Positions 1-5,534 of a stretch of DNA of 14,563 bases are shown in pieces. The notes under the pieces were generated by a model. It did no database searches. It worked only from the letters and a program-made list of their open reading frames with translations, and was not told the DNA's origin. This stretch comes from Deltaproteobacteria bacterium (GTDB lineage Bacteria > Desulfobacterota > Desulfobacteria > Desulfobacterales > C00003060): NCBI GenBank assembly GCA_019309815.1, contig JAFDFO010000024.1, forward strand, positions 1-14,563, read 5' to 3'. How positions within the stretch are numbered: the first letter of the stretch is position 1; the number at the start of each line of letters is the position of its first letter. Both the position numbers and the translations under genes were made by a program.

Positions 1-181
1 ACCCTTCAGGTCCGTCCAGATACAAATCCAGAAGAACCAAGTCGGGTCGTGAACGTTGGAGGTGTTCCCTGGCCGATTTGGTATCACCCAGACTGCGCAC
101 CTGGTGCCCTTCAAGGATCAGTTCTTCGGAAATGAGTTGGCGAACACCTGACTGGTCGTCTATTATCAAAATGCTAGCCAT
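1..181 (-). CDS. Response regulator receiver domain protein, 3' part cut off by window edge
   Basis: The N-terminal 60 residues of a CheY-like receiver domain are visible. The start is ATG at 181, preceded by an AGGGGAAA ribosome-binding site. The fold signature is clear: a hydrophobic first strand (ILII) ending in the acidic pair D8-D9, and a third strand (LVLLD) ending in D52, the expected phospho-acceptor. In this family D52 is phosphorylated by a histidine kinase, and the output depends on what follows. The remainder lies beyond the left edge, so I cannot say whether this is a receiver-only protein or carries a DNA-binding or other output domain. It lies about 236 bp after the cNMP-binding-fold gene on the same strand and could be co-transcribed with it from the sigma-54 promoter near 925. 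Family is certain; role is unknown. Confidence 0.9.
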   Translation of the reverse strand, partial: MASILIIDDQSGVRQLISEELILEGHQVRSLGDTKSAREHLQRSRPDLVLLDLYLDGPEG

Positions 182-202
182 GATCATTTCCCCTATGAGC
201 GG

Positions 203-417
203 CTAACGGCCGCCTGGGAGAGAAACAAGTGTCACCTGCCTTGGAGCCCTTGAGATCCTTGAACGAAGACGAATTTTGGGGTCAGGGAGCACCATTTCTA
301 ACAATGAGGTCCAGGTATCATCAGGTTTTGTTCGTCTGATTACATTCACACGAGCCAAATGTGCCAATATCAAAGAGCTTACGTCATTTCTGCAACGGAG
401 TTGGGACCTTGGATACT
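203..417 (-). other. Intergenic stretch with a stop-free frame, nature unclear
   Basis: This lies between the cNMP-fold gene and the receiver gene at the left edge. One minus-strand frame stays open from the 3' end of the cNMP-fold gene to a TAG at 203-205. It would extend that protein by about 70 residues if a frameshift occurred near 420. The implied peptide has no recognisable helix-turn-helix pattern, so I do not call it coding. I found no sigma-54 element or convincing terminator here. Confidence 0.3.
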
Positions 418-867
418 TTAGCCGGGCCCGAAAAGGCGCTTTCTGCAGAGTTGGTAACGCTCGAAATAGAGGTGTGCTATCGTCATCATAAACCAGTGGC
501 CTAAATCTGGTTCCTGCCTGCAAATTTCCAACAGTGAGTTGGCCTCTATGGCCAGGACTTCTGAGTCTTCCAGACACTCAGCCGTTAGCGAGTGTTCGTG
601 GGGCTTCATGAGTGAAGCAATGCCGAATACTTGGCCCGGGCCCAGTGTTTCAACGGAAATCCCCTCCAGGTCTCCAGATTTCGTATCCCGCAAGTCCACA
701 AGCCCTTTTCGCATCAAGAATAGATGCTTTGCCCGATCCCCTTGTTTGTATATAGGTTCATGTTTCCTGTAGACTCTCTTCTCGGTGATCTCTGAGAGTT
801 TTGACAACTGAATGTCTGGAAACACACCAAACACTTCGTGCTGTCTTAAGTCGGCAAGCTTTTCCAT
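418..867 (-). CDS. Single-domain cyclic-nucleotide-binding-fold (Crp/Fnr sensor domain) protein without HTH
   Basis: This 149-residue protein has an excellent AAGGAGG ribosome-binding site ahead of ATG 867. It matches the N-terminal effector domain of Crp/Fnr proteins: a beta-roll with the 'IYKQGDRAKHLFLMRKGLV' pattern (about residues 39-57), then 'LGPGQVFGIASLM' (about 76-88). It ends shortly after the helix that normally leads to the winged helix, so it has no DNA-binding domain. The phosphate-binding cassette is degenerate: the usual FGE glutamate is isoleucine and no arginine follows where canonical cassettes have PRA. Classic cAMP binding is therefore not supported. It may act as a protein-protein or ligand-sensing module, for example with the receiver protein downstream. 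It lies directly downstream of a strong sigma-54 promoter. Confidence 0.85.
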   Translation of the reverse strand: MEKLADLRQHEVFGVFPDIQLSKLSEITEKRVYRKHEPIYKQGDRAKHLFLMRKGLVDLRDTKSGDLEGISVETLGPGQVFGIASLMKPHEHSLTAECLEDSEVLAIEANSLLEICRQEPDLGHWFMMTIAHLYFERYQLCRKRLFGPG

Positions 868-923
868 TTCAGGTCCTCCTTATCTCATTCGTCCGTCCAT
901 GGACACGAGGTGCATTACTAAAG

Positions 924-940
924 AGCAACGGACGTGCCAT
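924..940 (-). promoter_or_regulatory. Sigma-54 promoter for the cNMP-fold gene
   Basis: Read on the minus strand this is ATGGCAC-N5-TTGCT, a match to the TGGCAC-N5-TTGCW consensus with exact GG-N10-GC spacing (GG at 938/937, GC at 926/925). The predicted transcription start is near 913, giving a leader of about 46 nt before ATG 867 with its strong ribosome-binding site. The element overlaps the final codons of the truncated kinase fragment. Unlike the four other sigma-54 promoters here, it has no TTTACA/TGTAAA palindrome about 129 bp upstream. Confidence 0.8.
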
Positions 941-1043
941 AAAGCGGAAGCGAGGAGACAATCTGCAGCAGCCTTTCTTCTAGAAGAATCCCTGGGCGAT
1001 TGACGATCTCAAGAACTGCATAAAGACAGTCGAGTTCTTTGGT

Positions 1044-1058
1044 GCGCTTGTGAAGCGC
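1044..1058. repeat. GCGCTT-GTG-AAGCGC palindrome upstream of the fifth sigma-54 promoter
   Basis: This is a perfect 6-bp inverted repeat with a 3-bp centre at 1051, which lies 126 bp upstream of the -12 C at 925. The position is very close to the 128-130 bp seen for the enhancer palindromes of the other promoters, but the sequence is different. It lies inside the truncated kinase frame. It may be a site for a different activator or simply chance. Confidence 0.3.
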
Positions 1059-1189
1059 CTCGCGTATCTGGTTGTGTTCGGCCAACTTTGCCTCTATCCG
1101 GTTGATGGTCCTTGTCAACTCGTCATCCGGACCCATTCGGGTGCTGAACCCTCAGGCCAAGAATAGATCCCGCCCTGATAGGGTGCGAC

Positions 1190-1888
1190 TTAACCTGAGG
1201 TGCGAATGCGCCGACCCTCAACCTCTTCAAGCAGGTCCCGGACCGCGTAAAGGACCACAAACCGCATCTCCAACTCCTTAACGAGGTCCCCAAGCCTGTT
1301 TTCCGGTGGGGGTATAGTGCGTATGTAGACGTGACGGTGCCCTGCTTCAACGGTTTCTCGCGTAGAGAGAATACTCACGATGCGTCCCCCATACGAGCGG
1401 ATCACGTCAGTGACTTCTCGGATTGAACCGGGGCGATCCTCCAAGCTCAAAGCAAATTGGATGCTGCCGGTATAGGCCCCCACAATATTAATCAAGGCCT
1501 TGAAAATATCGGTTTGCGTGATAATTCCGATCAGAGAATCCATATGGTTGATAACGGGAAGCGATGAGATTGTGTTTTCCAGCATCAAGATCGCAGCAAA
1601 TTCCACCGTTTCATCCGGTCTGATAAATACAGGGTCGGTGGTCATAAGGCTTTTGACGCTGACTGTGGAGAGGAGATAATTCAGCTCGTGTACATCCAGG
1701 GTTGTTGCCTTGGACGGTGATGCGTCTTTCAAGTCCCTGTCGCTTAGAATCCCTGCCACCTTGCCATGGCCGTTCACTATCGGCAACGAGCGGATCTTGT
1801 TCTCCTTCATGATGACCGATGCCTGCATCATAGGGGTATTTTCGCCCACAGTGATCACATCCGAGGTCATCCAGTTTCTTACTAGCAT
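1190..1888 (-). CDS. CBS-CBS-ACT domain protein (AcuB-like)
   Basis: This 232-residue protein starts at ATG 1888 behind a GGGGAAG ribosome-binding site. Two CBS motifs form a Bateman module: residues about 1-58 ('VRNWMTSDVITVGENTPMMQ', 'RSLPIVNGHGKVAGILSDRDL') and about 77-135 ('VKSLMTTDPVFIRPDETV', 'SSLPVINHMDSLIGIITQTDI'). From about 140 there is an ACT-like domain ('FALSLEDRPGSIREVTDVIRSYGGRIVSI'). This architecture is that of AcuB-type proteins. CBS pairs bind adenine nucleotides and ACT domains often bind small ligands such as amino acids, so it is probably a cytoplasmic energy or metabolite sensor. It starts 17 bp after the stop of an upstream Usp gene and is almost certainly in the same operon. 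The ligand and target are not evident. Confidence 0.9.
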   Translation of the reverse strand: MLVRNWMTSDVITVGENTPMMQASVIMKENKIRSLPIVNGHGKVAGILSDRDLKDASPSKATTLDVHELNYLLSTVSVKSLMTTDPVFIRPDETVEFAAILMLENTISSLPVINHMDSLIGIITQTDIFKALINIVGAYTGSIQFALSLEDRPGSIREVTDVIRSYGGRIVSILSTRETVEAGHRHVYIRTIPPPENRLGDLVKELEMRFVVLYAVRDLLEEVEGRRIRTSG

Positions 1889-1905
1889 GATTGCTTCCCC
1901 GGTTG

Positions 1906-2376
1906 CTAAGCCTTCACATACTTGACCCTGGGCCTGAAGGGGTTCACCGTCAGGACGGGGATGGCGGCATTTTTCATTACATGGTCTGCCACACTTCCCA
2001 TCAGAGTTCGATCTAACCCTTTTCTTCCGTGGGTTCCCATAACGATCAAGTCAATCCCTTGCTTGTCAGAAAATCGCAGAATCTCATCCGCCGGATTTCC
2101 GCTAACAACTTTGGGTTCGTGACTGGGGAAATCGGTCAGGTGTTTCTCACAGAAGCCCTCCATCCGGCTTTCACCCGCTTGGATCACTTCAGCTACCGTA
2201 TTGATCAACAACTCGCTCGGAACGTCGATTGCTGAGAGGTAAGAGATATCTCTGGCCACAAACAGAAGATGAAGTTTCGCATCAAATCTCTGAGCCAGAT
2301 CGAGTGCAAAGGGGAAAACACCTGTAGAACACTCGGAGAAATCAATAGGAAAGAGTATGTTTTTGAATGGCTTCAT
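1906..2376 (-). CDS. Universal stress protein, single UspA domain
   Basis: This 156-residue protein starts at ATG 2376, chosen because GGAGGGATCACG precedes it. A longer frame beginning at 2394 would include the ribosome-binding site in the coding region. It shows the UspA fold from 'KNILFPIDFSECS' at the N-terminus to the signature 'GTHGRKGLDRTLMGS' near residue 120, then 'AIPVLTVNPF'. That signature fits the G-x2-G-x9-G(S/T) motif of ATP-binding Usp proteins, so nucleotide binding is likely. Usp proteins are cytoplasmic dimers that help cells survive starvation or oxidative stress, usually by unknown mechanisms. It lies in the middle of a run of stress genes, 80 bp after another Usp gene and 17 bp before the CBS gene. 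Confidence 0.95.
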   Translation of the reverse strand: MKPFKNILFPIDFSECSTGVFPFALDLAQRFDAKLHLLFVARDISYLSAIDVPSELLINTVAEVIQAGESRMEGFCEKHLTDFPSHEPKVVSGNPADEILRFSDKQGIDLIVMGTHGRKGLDRTLMGSVADHVMKNAAIPVLTVNPFRPRVKYVKA

Positions 2377-2456
2377 CGTGATCCCTCCATTCATAATCCT
2401 CTTGTGGGTTCACTTCCGATTTGTGTGAATCAAAGATATACCTGACTAGGGCTGGA

Positions 2457-2906
2457 CTATTTGAGTTTGTATGGGTTAACGGTCATTACTGGAACAGTAG
2501 ACTTCTTCACCACATTCTCAGCCACACTCCCAAATACAACATGCTCCAGACCTTTTCGCCCATGTGTGCCCATCACCACCAGATCAACGTCTTCGGATTC
2601 AATTGTCTTCATAATCTCTGAGGCTGGATCTCCGGAAACCACTTTTCTTTCGAGGTTGTCCATTCCCTGGAATTCTTCTTCACAGATCCTGTCCATCTTC
2701 TTCCGGGCCGCCTCCAAGGCTTCCTCTTCAAAAAGGTCCATTGAACGATGAGGAACGTAAGCCTTGCCCCACTTCTGAAGATCTTGAACCACATGGAATA
2801 GGTAGATTCCACTGTTGTAAGCCTTTGCCATTGATTGCACGTAAGGGACAATCTTGGACGCATTTTCTGAAAAGTCGTGTGGAAAAAGAATATTCTTGAT
2901 TTCCAT
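2457..2906 (-). CDS. Universal stress protein, single UspA domain (paralogue of the one at 11729-12181)
   Basis: This 149-residue protein starts at ATG 2906, directly downstream of AAAGGAGGTGCTGTG; a longer upstream frame lacks support. It starts 'MEIKNILFPHDFSENASK', has the nucleotide-binding signature 'GTHGRKGLEHVVFGS', and ends 'VPVMTVNPYKLK'. It resembles the Usp at 11729-12181 more than its direct neighbour: the two share 'GTHGRKGL.HV.FGSVAENVVK' and the NPYK C-terminus. They probably come from a duplication. ATP binding is likely from the intact motif. It follows the receiver-only gene by 123 bp and precedes another Usp, in the unit driven by the sigma-54 promoter near 3477. Confidence 0.95.
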   Translation of the reverse strand: MEIKNILFPHDFSENASKIVPYVQSMAKAYNSGIYLFHVVQDLQKWGKAYVPHRSMDLFEEEALEAARKKMDRICEEEFQGMDNLERKVVSGDPASEIMKTIESEDVDLVVMGTHGRKGLEHVVFGSVAENVVKKSTVPVMTVNPYKLK

Positions 2907-3029
2907 CACAGCACCTCCTTTCTTGTTTGTATGCCGGTAAATGCCGTATTGTACTGTTGCAGGTTGGCCATTCCTTTCCAATTACGTAAGAAGACGGAAC
3001 GTTCAATTCTTCCATCAAGTACAACTTGG

Positions 3030-3437
3030 CTATACCTCCCTATCTGCTTCATTGACGTATCTCGTGGGGTACCACTTTCGCAATACGTCATTAATTGCTA
3101 GCTTGAAACCATCGACGTTATCCCCAGTCTTTTCAACAAAGGCAGCTGCGTTCCGAACTGTGGGATGGTCGGCATATTCCTTAAGTAACGTGTGAACCAT
3201 GACTGGAAGCAGGGCCTCTTGATCCTGCAGCTTCTTCAAAATCTCCAACCCGCTCACATGCGGTAAGTCTATATCTAAAATAAGAAGGTCTGGAAGATCA
3301 GCTGTATCAAGTAGCCTTAATACCTCCCGACCATCTTTCGCAATCAACACGTGAAAACCATCCGTTGAAAGCTCGCGTTGCAGGAAGCTTCTCACGTGGG
3401 GATTTCTGTCGGCCACCAAGATGCAGACTCTATGCAT
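3030..3437 (-). CDS. Stand-alone response regulator receiver (REC-only) protein
   Basis: This 135-residue CheY-like protein has strand 1 'VCILVADRNP' (acidic residue D10; the usual second Asp is Arg), phospho-acceptor D55 in 'LLILDIDLP', switch Thr T83 and conserved Lys K103 in 'FVEKTGD'. There is no output domain. An ATG at 3461 would add eight residues, but the sigma-54 promoter at 3476-3492 predicts a transcript start near 3465, leaving only about 4 nt of leader and no ribosome-binding site. ATG 3437 has a weak AGGT about 10 nt upstream and places strand 1 near the N-terminus, as is usual, so I prefer it. It is the first gene of the unit leading to two Usp genes and a CBS protein. Its partner kinase and target are unknown; loss of one acidic-pocket residue may alter Mg2+ binding. 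Confidence 0.85.
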   Translation of the reverse strand: MHRVCILVADRNPHVRSFLQRELSTDGFHVLIAKDGREVLRLLDTADLPDLLILDIDLPHVSGLEILKKLQDQEALLPVMVHTLLKEYADHPTVRNAAAFVEKTGDNVDGFKLAINDVLRKWYPTRYVNEADREV

Positions 3438-3475
3438 AGTGCTGTTTACCTGTTCACTCATTTACAATATTCACG

Positions 3476-3492
3476 AGCAATGTATGTGCCAA
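3476..3492 (-). promoter_or_regulatory. Sigma-54 promoter A, for the REC-Usp-Usp-CBS unit
   Basis: On the minus strand this reads TTGGCAC-N5-TTGCT, a full consensus match with GG at 3490/3489 and GC at 3478/3477 (GG-N10-GC). The predicted start of transcription is near 3465. The palindrome centred at 3605 is 128 bp upstream of the -12 C. Confidence 0.9.
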
Positions 3493-3771
3493 GACGATTG
3501 GCCTTCAGAGATTTAGTTAACTGCCTATCAACACACGAGATTAGGTAAGCATTCGTGGTTGTGAATCTGGGGCTCAAGGCGATTCATGTCAGCATTTTTT
3601 ACAGACTGTAAAGGCTAAGCGAGGTTATGCTGGGGCTCTTCAGAAGGTCTCGACCATCTTCCGAAGCTGTAGCGACCATACATAGACGAAGACTTGAGAC
3701 AGACTGATTATATGAAACTCGTCGTTTCAAAGTCATGCTTGTTTGGTTGTACCTCCTCGTTAAGTCGGCTG
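3493..3771. other. Intergenic control region A
   Basis: No gene is supported between the tandem Usp and the receiver gene. The stretch contains UAS A (3598-3612) and the DNA expected to loop between it and promoter A. A minus-strand GAAAC-GACGA-GTTTC inverted repeat near 3717-3731 lies about 40 bp after the Usp stop, but it has no following T-run and is not called a terminator. No clear IHF consensus was seen. Confidence 0.5.
3598..3612. promoter_or_regulatory. Predicted activator site (UAS) A
   Basis: TTTACAGACTGTAAA is a perfect palindrome with 7-bp arms around A3605. On the plus strand it sits in the extended context TGTCAGCATTTTTTAC, identical over 16 bp to site C. It is the best-conserved of four related sites in the window, each about 129 bp upstream of a sigma-54 -12 element. 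It is inferred to bind the NtrC-family regulator encoded at 12483-13916. Confidence 0.75.
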
Positions 3772-4701
3772 TTACGGAATCACCCATAAGGCCTGATTGC
3801 CGACCTTCTGGACCGAGCGCATAGCTATTCCTCCTGTAAAGAAGGCATCCCTTTCCCCCCGTCGACCAACGACCACGGTTCCGTACCGCCCCGTTCTCAA
3901 TTCACTGAAGATCGCTGTTGCAATGTCAAAGCTTTGAGCATTGGTCTCGACGTTGATATGGTCCTTTTTCAATCCCGCTGCCTCGAGCTTCCTATAAGCC
4001 TTTGAATAGAAGTCGTCCATGCGCAGATTGTCCTTTTGCATGAGTACTTGTTGTAAGTGCGGGTTATTTCCCTCAAACTCATCAGAGTAAAAATGTCTCA
4101 GACGAGGCAGCACGTGGAACAACGTGACTCTGAGATCTGGATGGGCCCCTGCCATATCAATGACGTGGCCAATAGCTCGGAAGGAATTCTCAGATCCATC
4201 AACTGCTATCATGATTTTTGTTGAAACGGCGTTTCCAGACGTTACCCACACAGGTACTTCGAGCGCGTGCTCAACCACCTTCGCAGCGGTCGTGCCGATG
4301 AAATAATCCCGAGCCGGTTTGAGCGCCTTGCGTGCAAGGACAATGGCGTCGTATCGGCCTTGTTCTGCCCGATTGAGGATATCCCTAGCCATTCCCAACC
4401 GCATAGGCTCGGTGACCACTTCGACACGTTTTTCAGGAACCCCCTCGCGCACCATGGTCTCTTTGAGCTCCCTAGTGATGCATCTCGTGGCTTCCGTATG
4501 CTCTTCAACAAGCGCATCGACCTCAGCTTTGACCTTGGGGTCGGCTTCGGCTGCTTCACGGAACGTTGGAGGAACTGGGGGCTGCACGTTAAAGAGCGTA
4601 TATGAAAAATCCTTTGAGGCCGATGTCATCCGAACAGCGTACCTGACCGCTCCCGCGGAATCAGCGCAGTTGTCGACCGCTACCAAGATCTTCTTTGCCA
4701 T
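3772..4701 (-). CDS. Tandem-domain universal stress protein (two UspA domains)
   Basis: This 309-residue protein starts at ATG 4701 behind GAGGAGG; a longer frame to 4761 is not supported. Domain 1 (about 1-150) begins 'KKILVAVDN' and domain 2 (about 155-309) begins 'TKIMIAVDGSENS'. The nucleotide-binding loops are degenerate. In domain 1 the first two glycines of G-x2-G-x9-G(S/T) are alanine (ARKALKPARDYFIGT). In domain 2 the loop is shorter (GRRGERDAFFTGG). ATP binding is thus uncertain, and a signalling or structural role is possible. It is the same length as its paralogue at 10633-11562 and aligns along its whole length. It lies 116 bp after the small exported-protein gene and has no sigma-54 element of its own, so it is probably read from promoter B. 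Confidence 0.93.
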   Translation of the reverse strand: MAKKILVAVDNCADSAGAVRYAVRMTSASKDFSYTLFNVQPPVPPTFREAAEADPKVKAEVDALVEEHTEATRCITRELKETMVREGVPEKRVEVVTEPMRLGMARDILNRAEQGRYDAIVLARKALKPARDYFIGTTAAKVVEHALEVPVWVTSGNAVSTKIMIAVDGSENSFRAIGHVIDMAGAHPDLRVTLFHVLPRLRHFYSDEFEGNNPHLQQVLMQKDNLRMDDFYSKAYRKLEAAGLKKDHINVETNAQSFDIATAIFSELRTGRYGTVVVGRRGERDAFFTGGIAMRSVQKVGNQALWVIP

Positions 4702-4817
4702 TGTAAGCCTCCTCGCTGATTCAACAGATCTTCCGGCCTTTTTAAGAAACACCCAATGCACGCCGCATCTGCGTCAAAGTTCATCTTTTCGCAAACACTA
4801 GCAACTAATTCCGGTGG

Positions 4818-5144
4818 TTACCGCACCGCGAGCGTCTCTATAATATCCCCTTTGTTTGTATGCCTCCATTGCACCGTAACCTGTTCACCCACGGAAAAGT
4901 CTGCCAACGCGGCCGGTTGTCCTTTCCTTTCTAAAACAATACCCCGACAAAGCGGCCCAGTTATCGTAAAATACGTATTTCCCAGAAGAACTTCGACAGC
5001 CACCGTGTTGCAAGCGCAATCGATGGTCTCAATCTGTCCCTTTGACGTACAGACTTCCTCACCTGCAATGCTTTGGGTGCCAACAAGACAAACTGCCATA
5101 ACCACAACAATGGGGATCACTTTTAGATAGGGTAATCTGTTCAT
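4818..5144 (-). CDS. Small exported protein of unknown function
   Basis: This 108-residue protein starts at ATG 5144 after AGGAGGTTTATC. Residues 1-28 look like a Sec signal peptide: basic N-terminus (R3, K8), hydrophobic core from about 10 to 22, and likely cleavage near SIAG. The cysteine at 19 is inside the hydrophobic core without a good lipobox, so a lipoprotein is unlikely. The mature part of about 80 residues has Cys at 32, 43, 45 and 66, the middle two as CAC. It is predicted to be beta-rich ('VAVEVLLGNTYFTITG', 'EQVTVQWRHTNKGDIIETLAV') and resembles a small barrel. I do not recognise the family. It is the first gene after promoter B and precedes a tandem Usp, so it probably belongs to the stress regulon. 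Disulfides or metal binding in the periplasm are possible. Confidence 0.8.
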   Translation of the reverse strand: MNRLPYLKVIPIVVVMAVCLVGTQSIAGEEVCTSKGQIETIDCACNTVAVEVLLGNTYFTITGPLCRGIVLERKGQPAALADFSVGEQVTVQWRHTNKGDIIETLAVR

Positions 5145-5354
5145 GATAAACCTCCTGATTGATGTGTTGTCCTCGGTCTTGTTCCATCTACCTTGTAACT
5201 TACTTCCGTTAACGGTGTGTTTGAACACTCCAATTAAGCCGGTAAACACCCTGTGGCACAAATAGCGTGAACTCCAACAATGCTCACCCTGTCCTCCTTC
5301 AATCATCTTGTGGGGGCATGTCAGGTAGTCGTGTTGCGATCCGAGTTCTATTGT
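5145..5354 (-). other. Long predicted 5' leader of unit B
   Basis: From the predicted sigma-54 start near 5354 to the ATG at 5144 there are about 210 nt with no supported gene. The minus-strand frame in phase with the exported protein is open to 5432 but shows no ribosome-binding site, signal or domain. I see no recognisable riboswitch. The length is large compared with the other units (about 28 to 114 nt) and may hold an RNA regulatory element or a small RNA. Confidence 0.4.
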
Positions 5355-5364
5355 CTGTAATAAG

Positions 5365-5381
5365 GGCAAGGCCCGTGCCAA
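5365..5381 (-). promoter_or_regulatory. Sigma-54 promoter B, for the exported protein and tandem Usp
   Basis: On the minus strand this reads TTGGCAC-N5-TTGCC, with GG at 5379/5378 and GC at 5367/5366 in exact GG-N10-GC spacing. The predicted transcript start is near 5354. The palindrome centred at 5495 is 129 bp upstream of the -12 C. Confidence 0.88.
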
Positions 5382-5487
5382 GGTGAGCCAAAGGTTGGAA
5401 TGGAGATAACCTCTTGGAAATGCAGGAAACACCCGGACTATACGGGGATGTTGACCTTTGACTAAGCGAGTAAGACTGTCACTGTTT

Positions 5488-5502
5488 TTTACAAAGTGTA
5501 AA
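5488..5502. promoter_or_regulatory. Predicted activator site (UAS) B
   Basis: TTTACAAAGTGTAAA has perfect 6-bp arms and is centred at 5495. It is preceded on the plus strand by CTGTCACTGTTT, matching the TGTC plus T-run context of sites A and C. It lies 33 bp beyond the Ca2+ ATPase stop codon. Confidence 0.7.
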
Positions 5503-5534
5503 GGAAGGCCAGTGCGGGGTATTTATCTGGTGAG

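Larger units (their letters stand above)
918..1136 (-). pseudogene. Truncated sensor-kinase fragment (coiled coil plus start of a GAF/PAS-type linker)
   Basis: This 72-residue frame starts at ATG 1136, with an in-frame TGA 15 bp upstream and only a poor ribosome-binding site. Residues 1-35 form a charged heptad-like helix. They are followed by 'ELDCLYAVLEIV' and 'LLEERLLQIVSSLP', a pattern I associate with the segment between coiled coil and sensory domain in many deltaproteobacterial histidine kinases ('ELNCLYGISKLV...'). The frame then stops, so there is no sensor, HisKA or ATPase domain. It follows the CBS protein by 53 bp. Its last codons coincide with the sigma-54 promoter at 924-939, so the 3' end may have been replaced when that promoter arose or was inserted. 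It could be a decayed remnant or a small functional coiled-coil protein; a remnant seems more likely. Confidence 0.5.

Noticed and set aside
3493..3597. IHF site between UAS A and promoter A (TATCAACACACGA near 3526)
   Set aside because: It matches only the first half of WATCAA-N4-TTR and nothing comparable was seen in the other three units.
3599..3787. Short minus-strand ORF with GAGGAGG upstream of an internal ATG at 3736
   Set aside because: The ribosome-binding site is about 15 nt from the ATG, the peptide has no recognisable pattern, and its stop lies within UAS A. It is probably chance in a control region.
5255..5268. Plus-strand TGGCAC as a possible sigma-54 promoter
   Set aside because: The following GC is at N8 rather than N10, and no plus-strand gene follows.
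5145..5432. In-frame N-terminal extension of the small exported protein (204 residues from 5432)
   Set aside because: It would bury a clear signal peptide, crosses the sigma-54 promoter, and has no ribosome-binding site; ATG 5144 has AGGAGG at good spacing.
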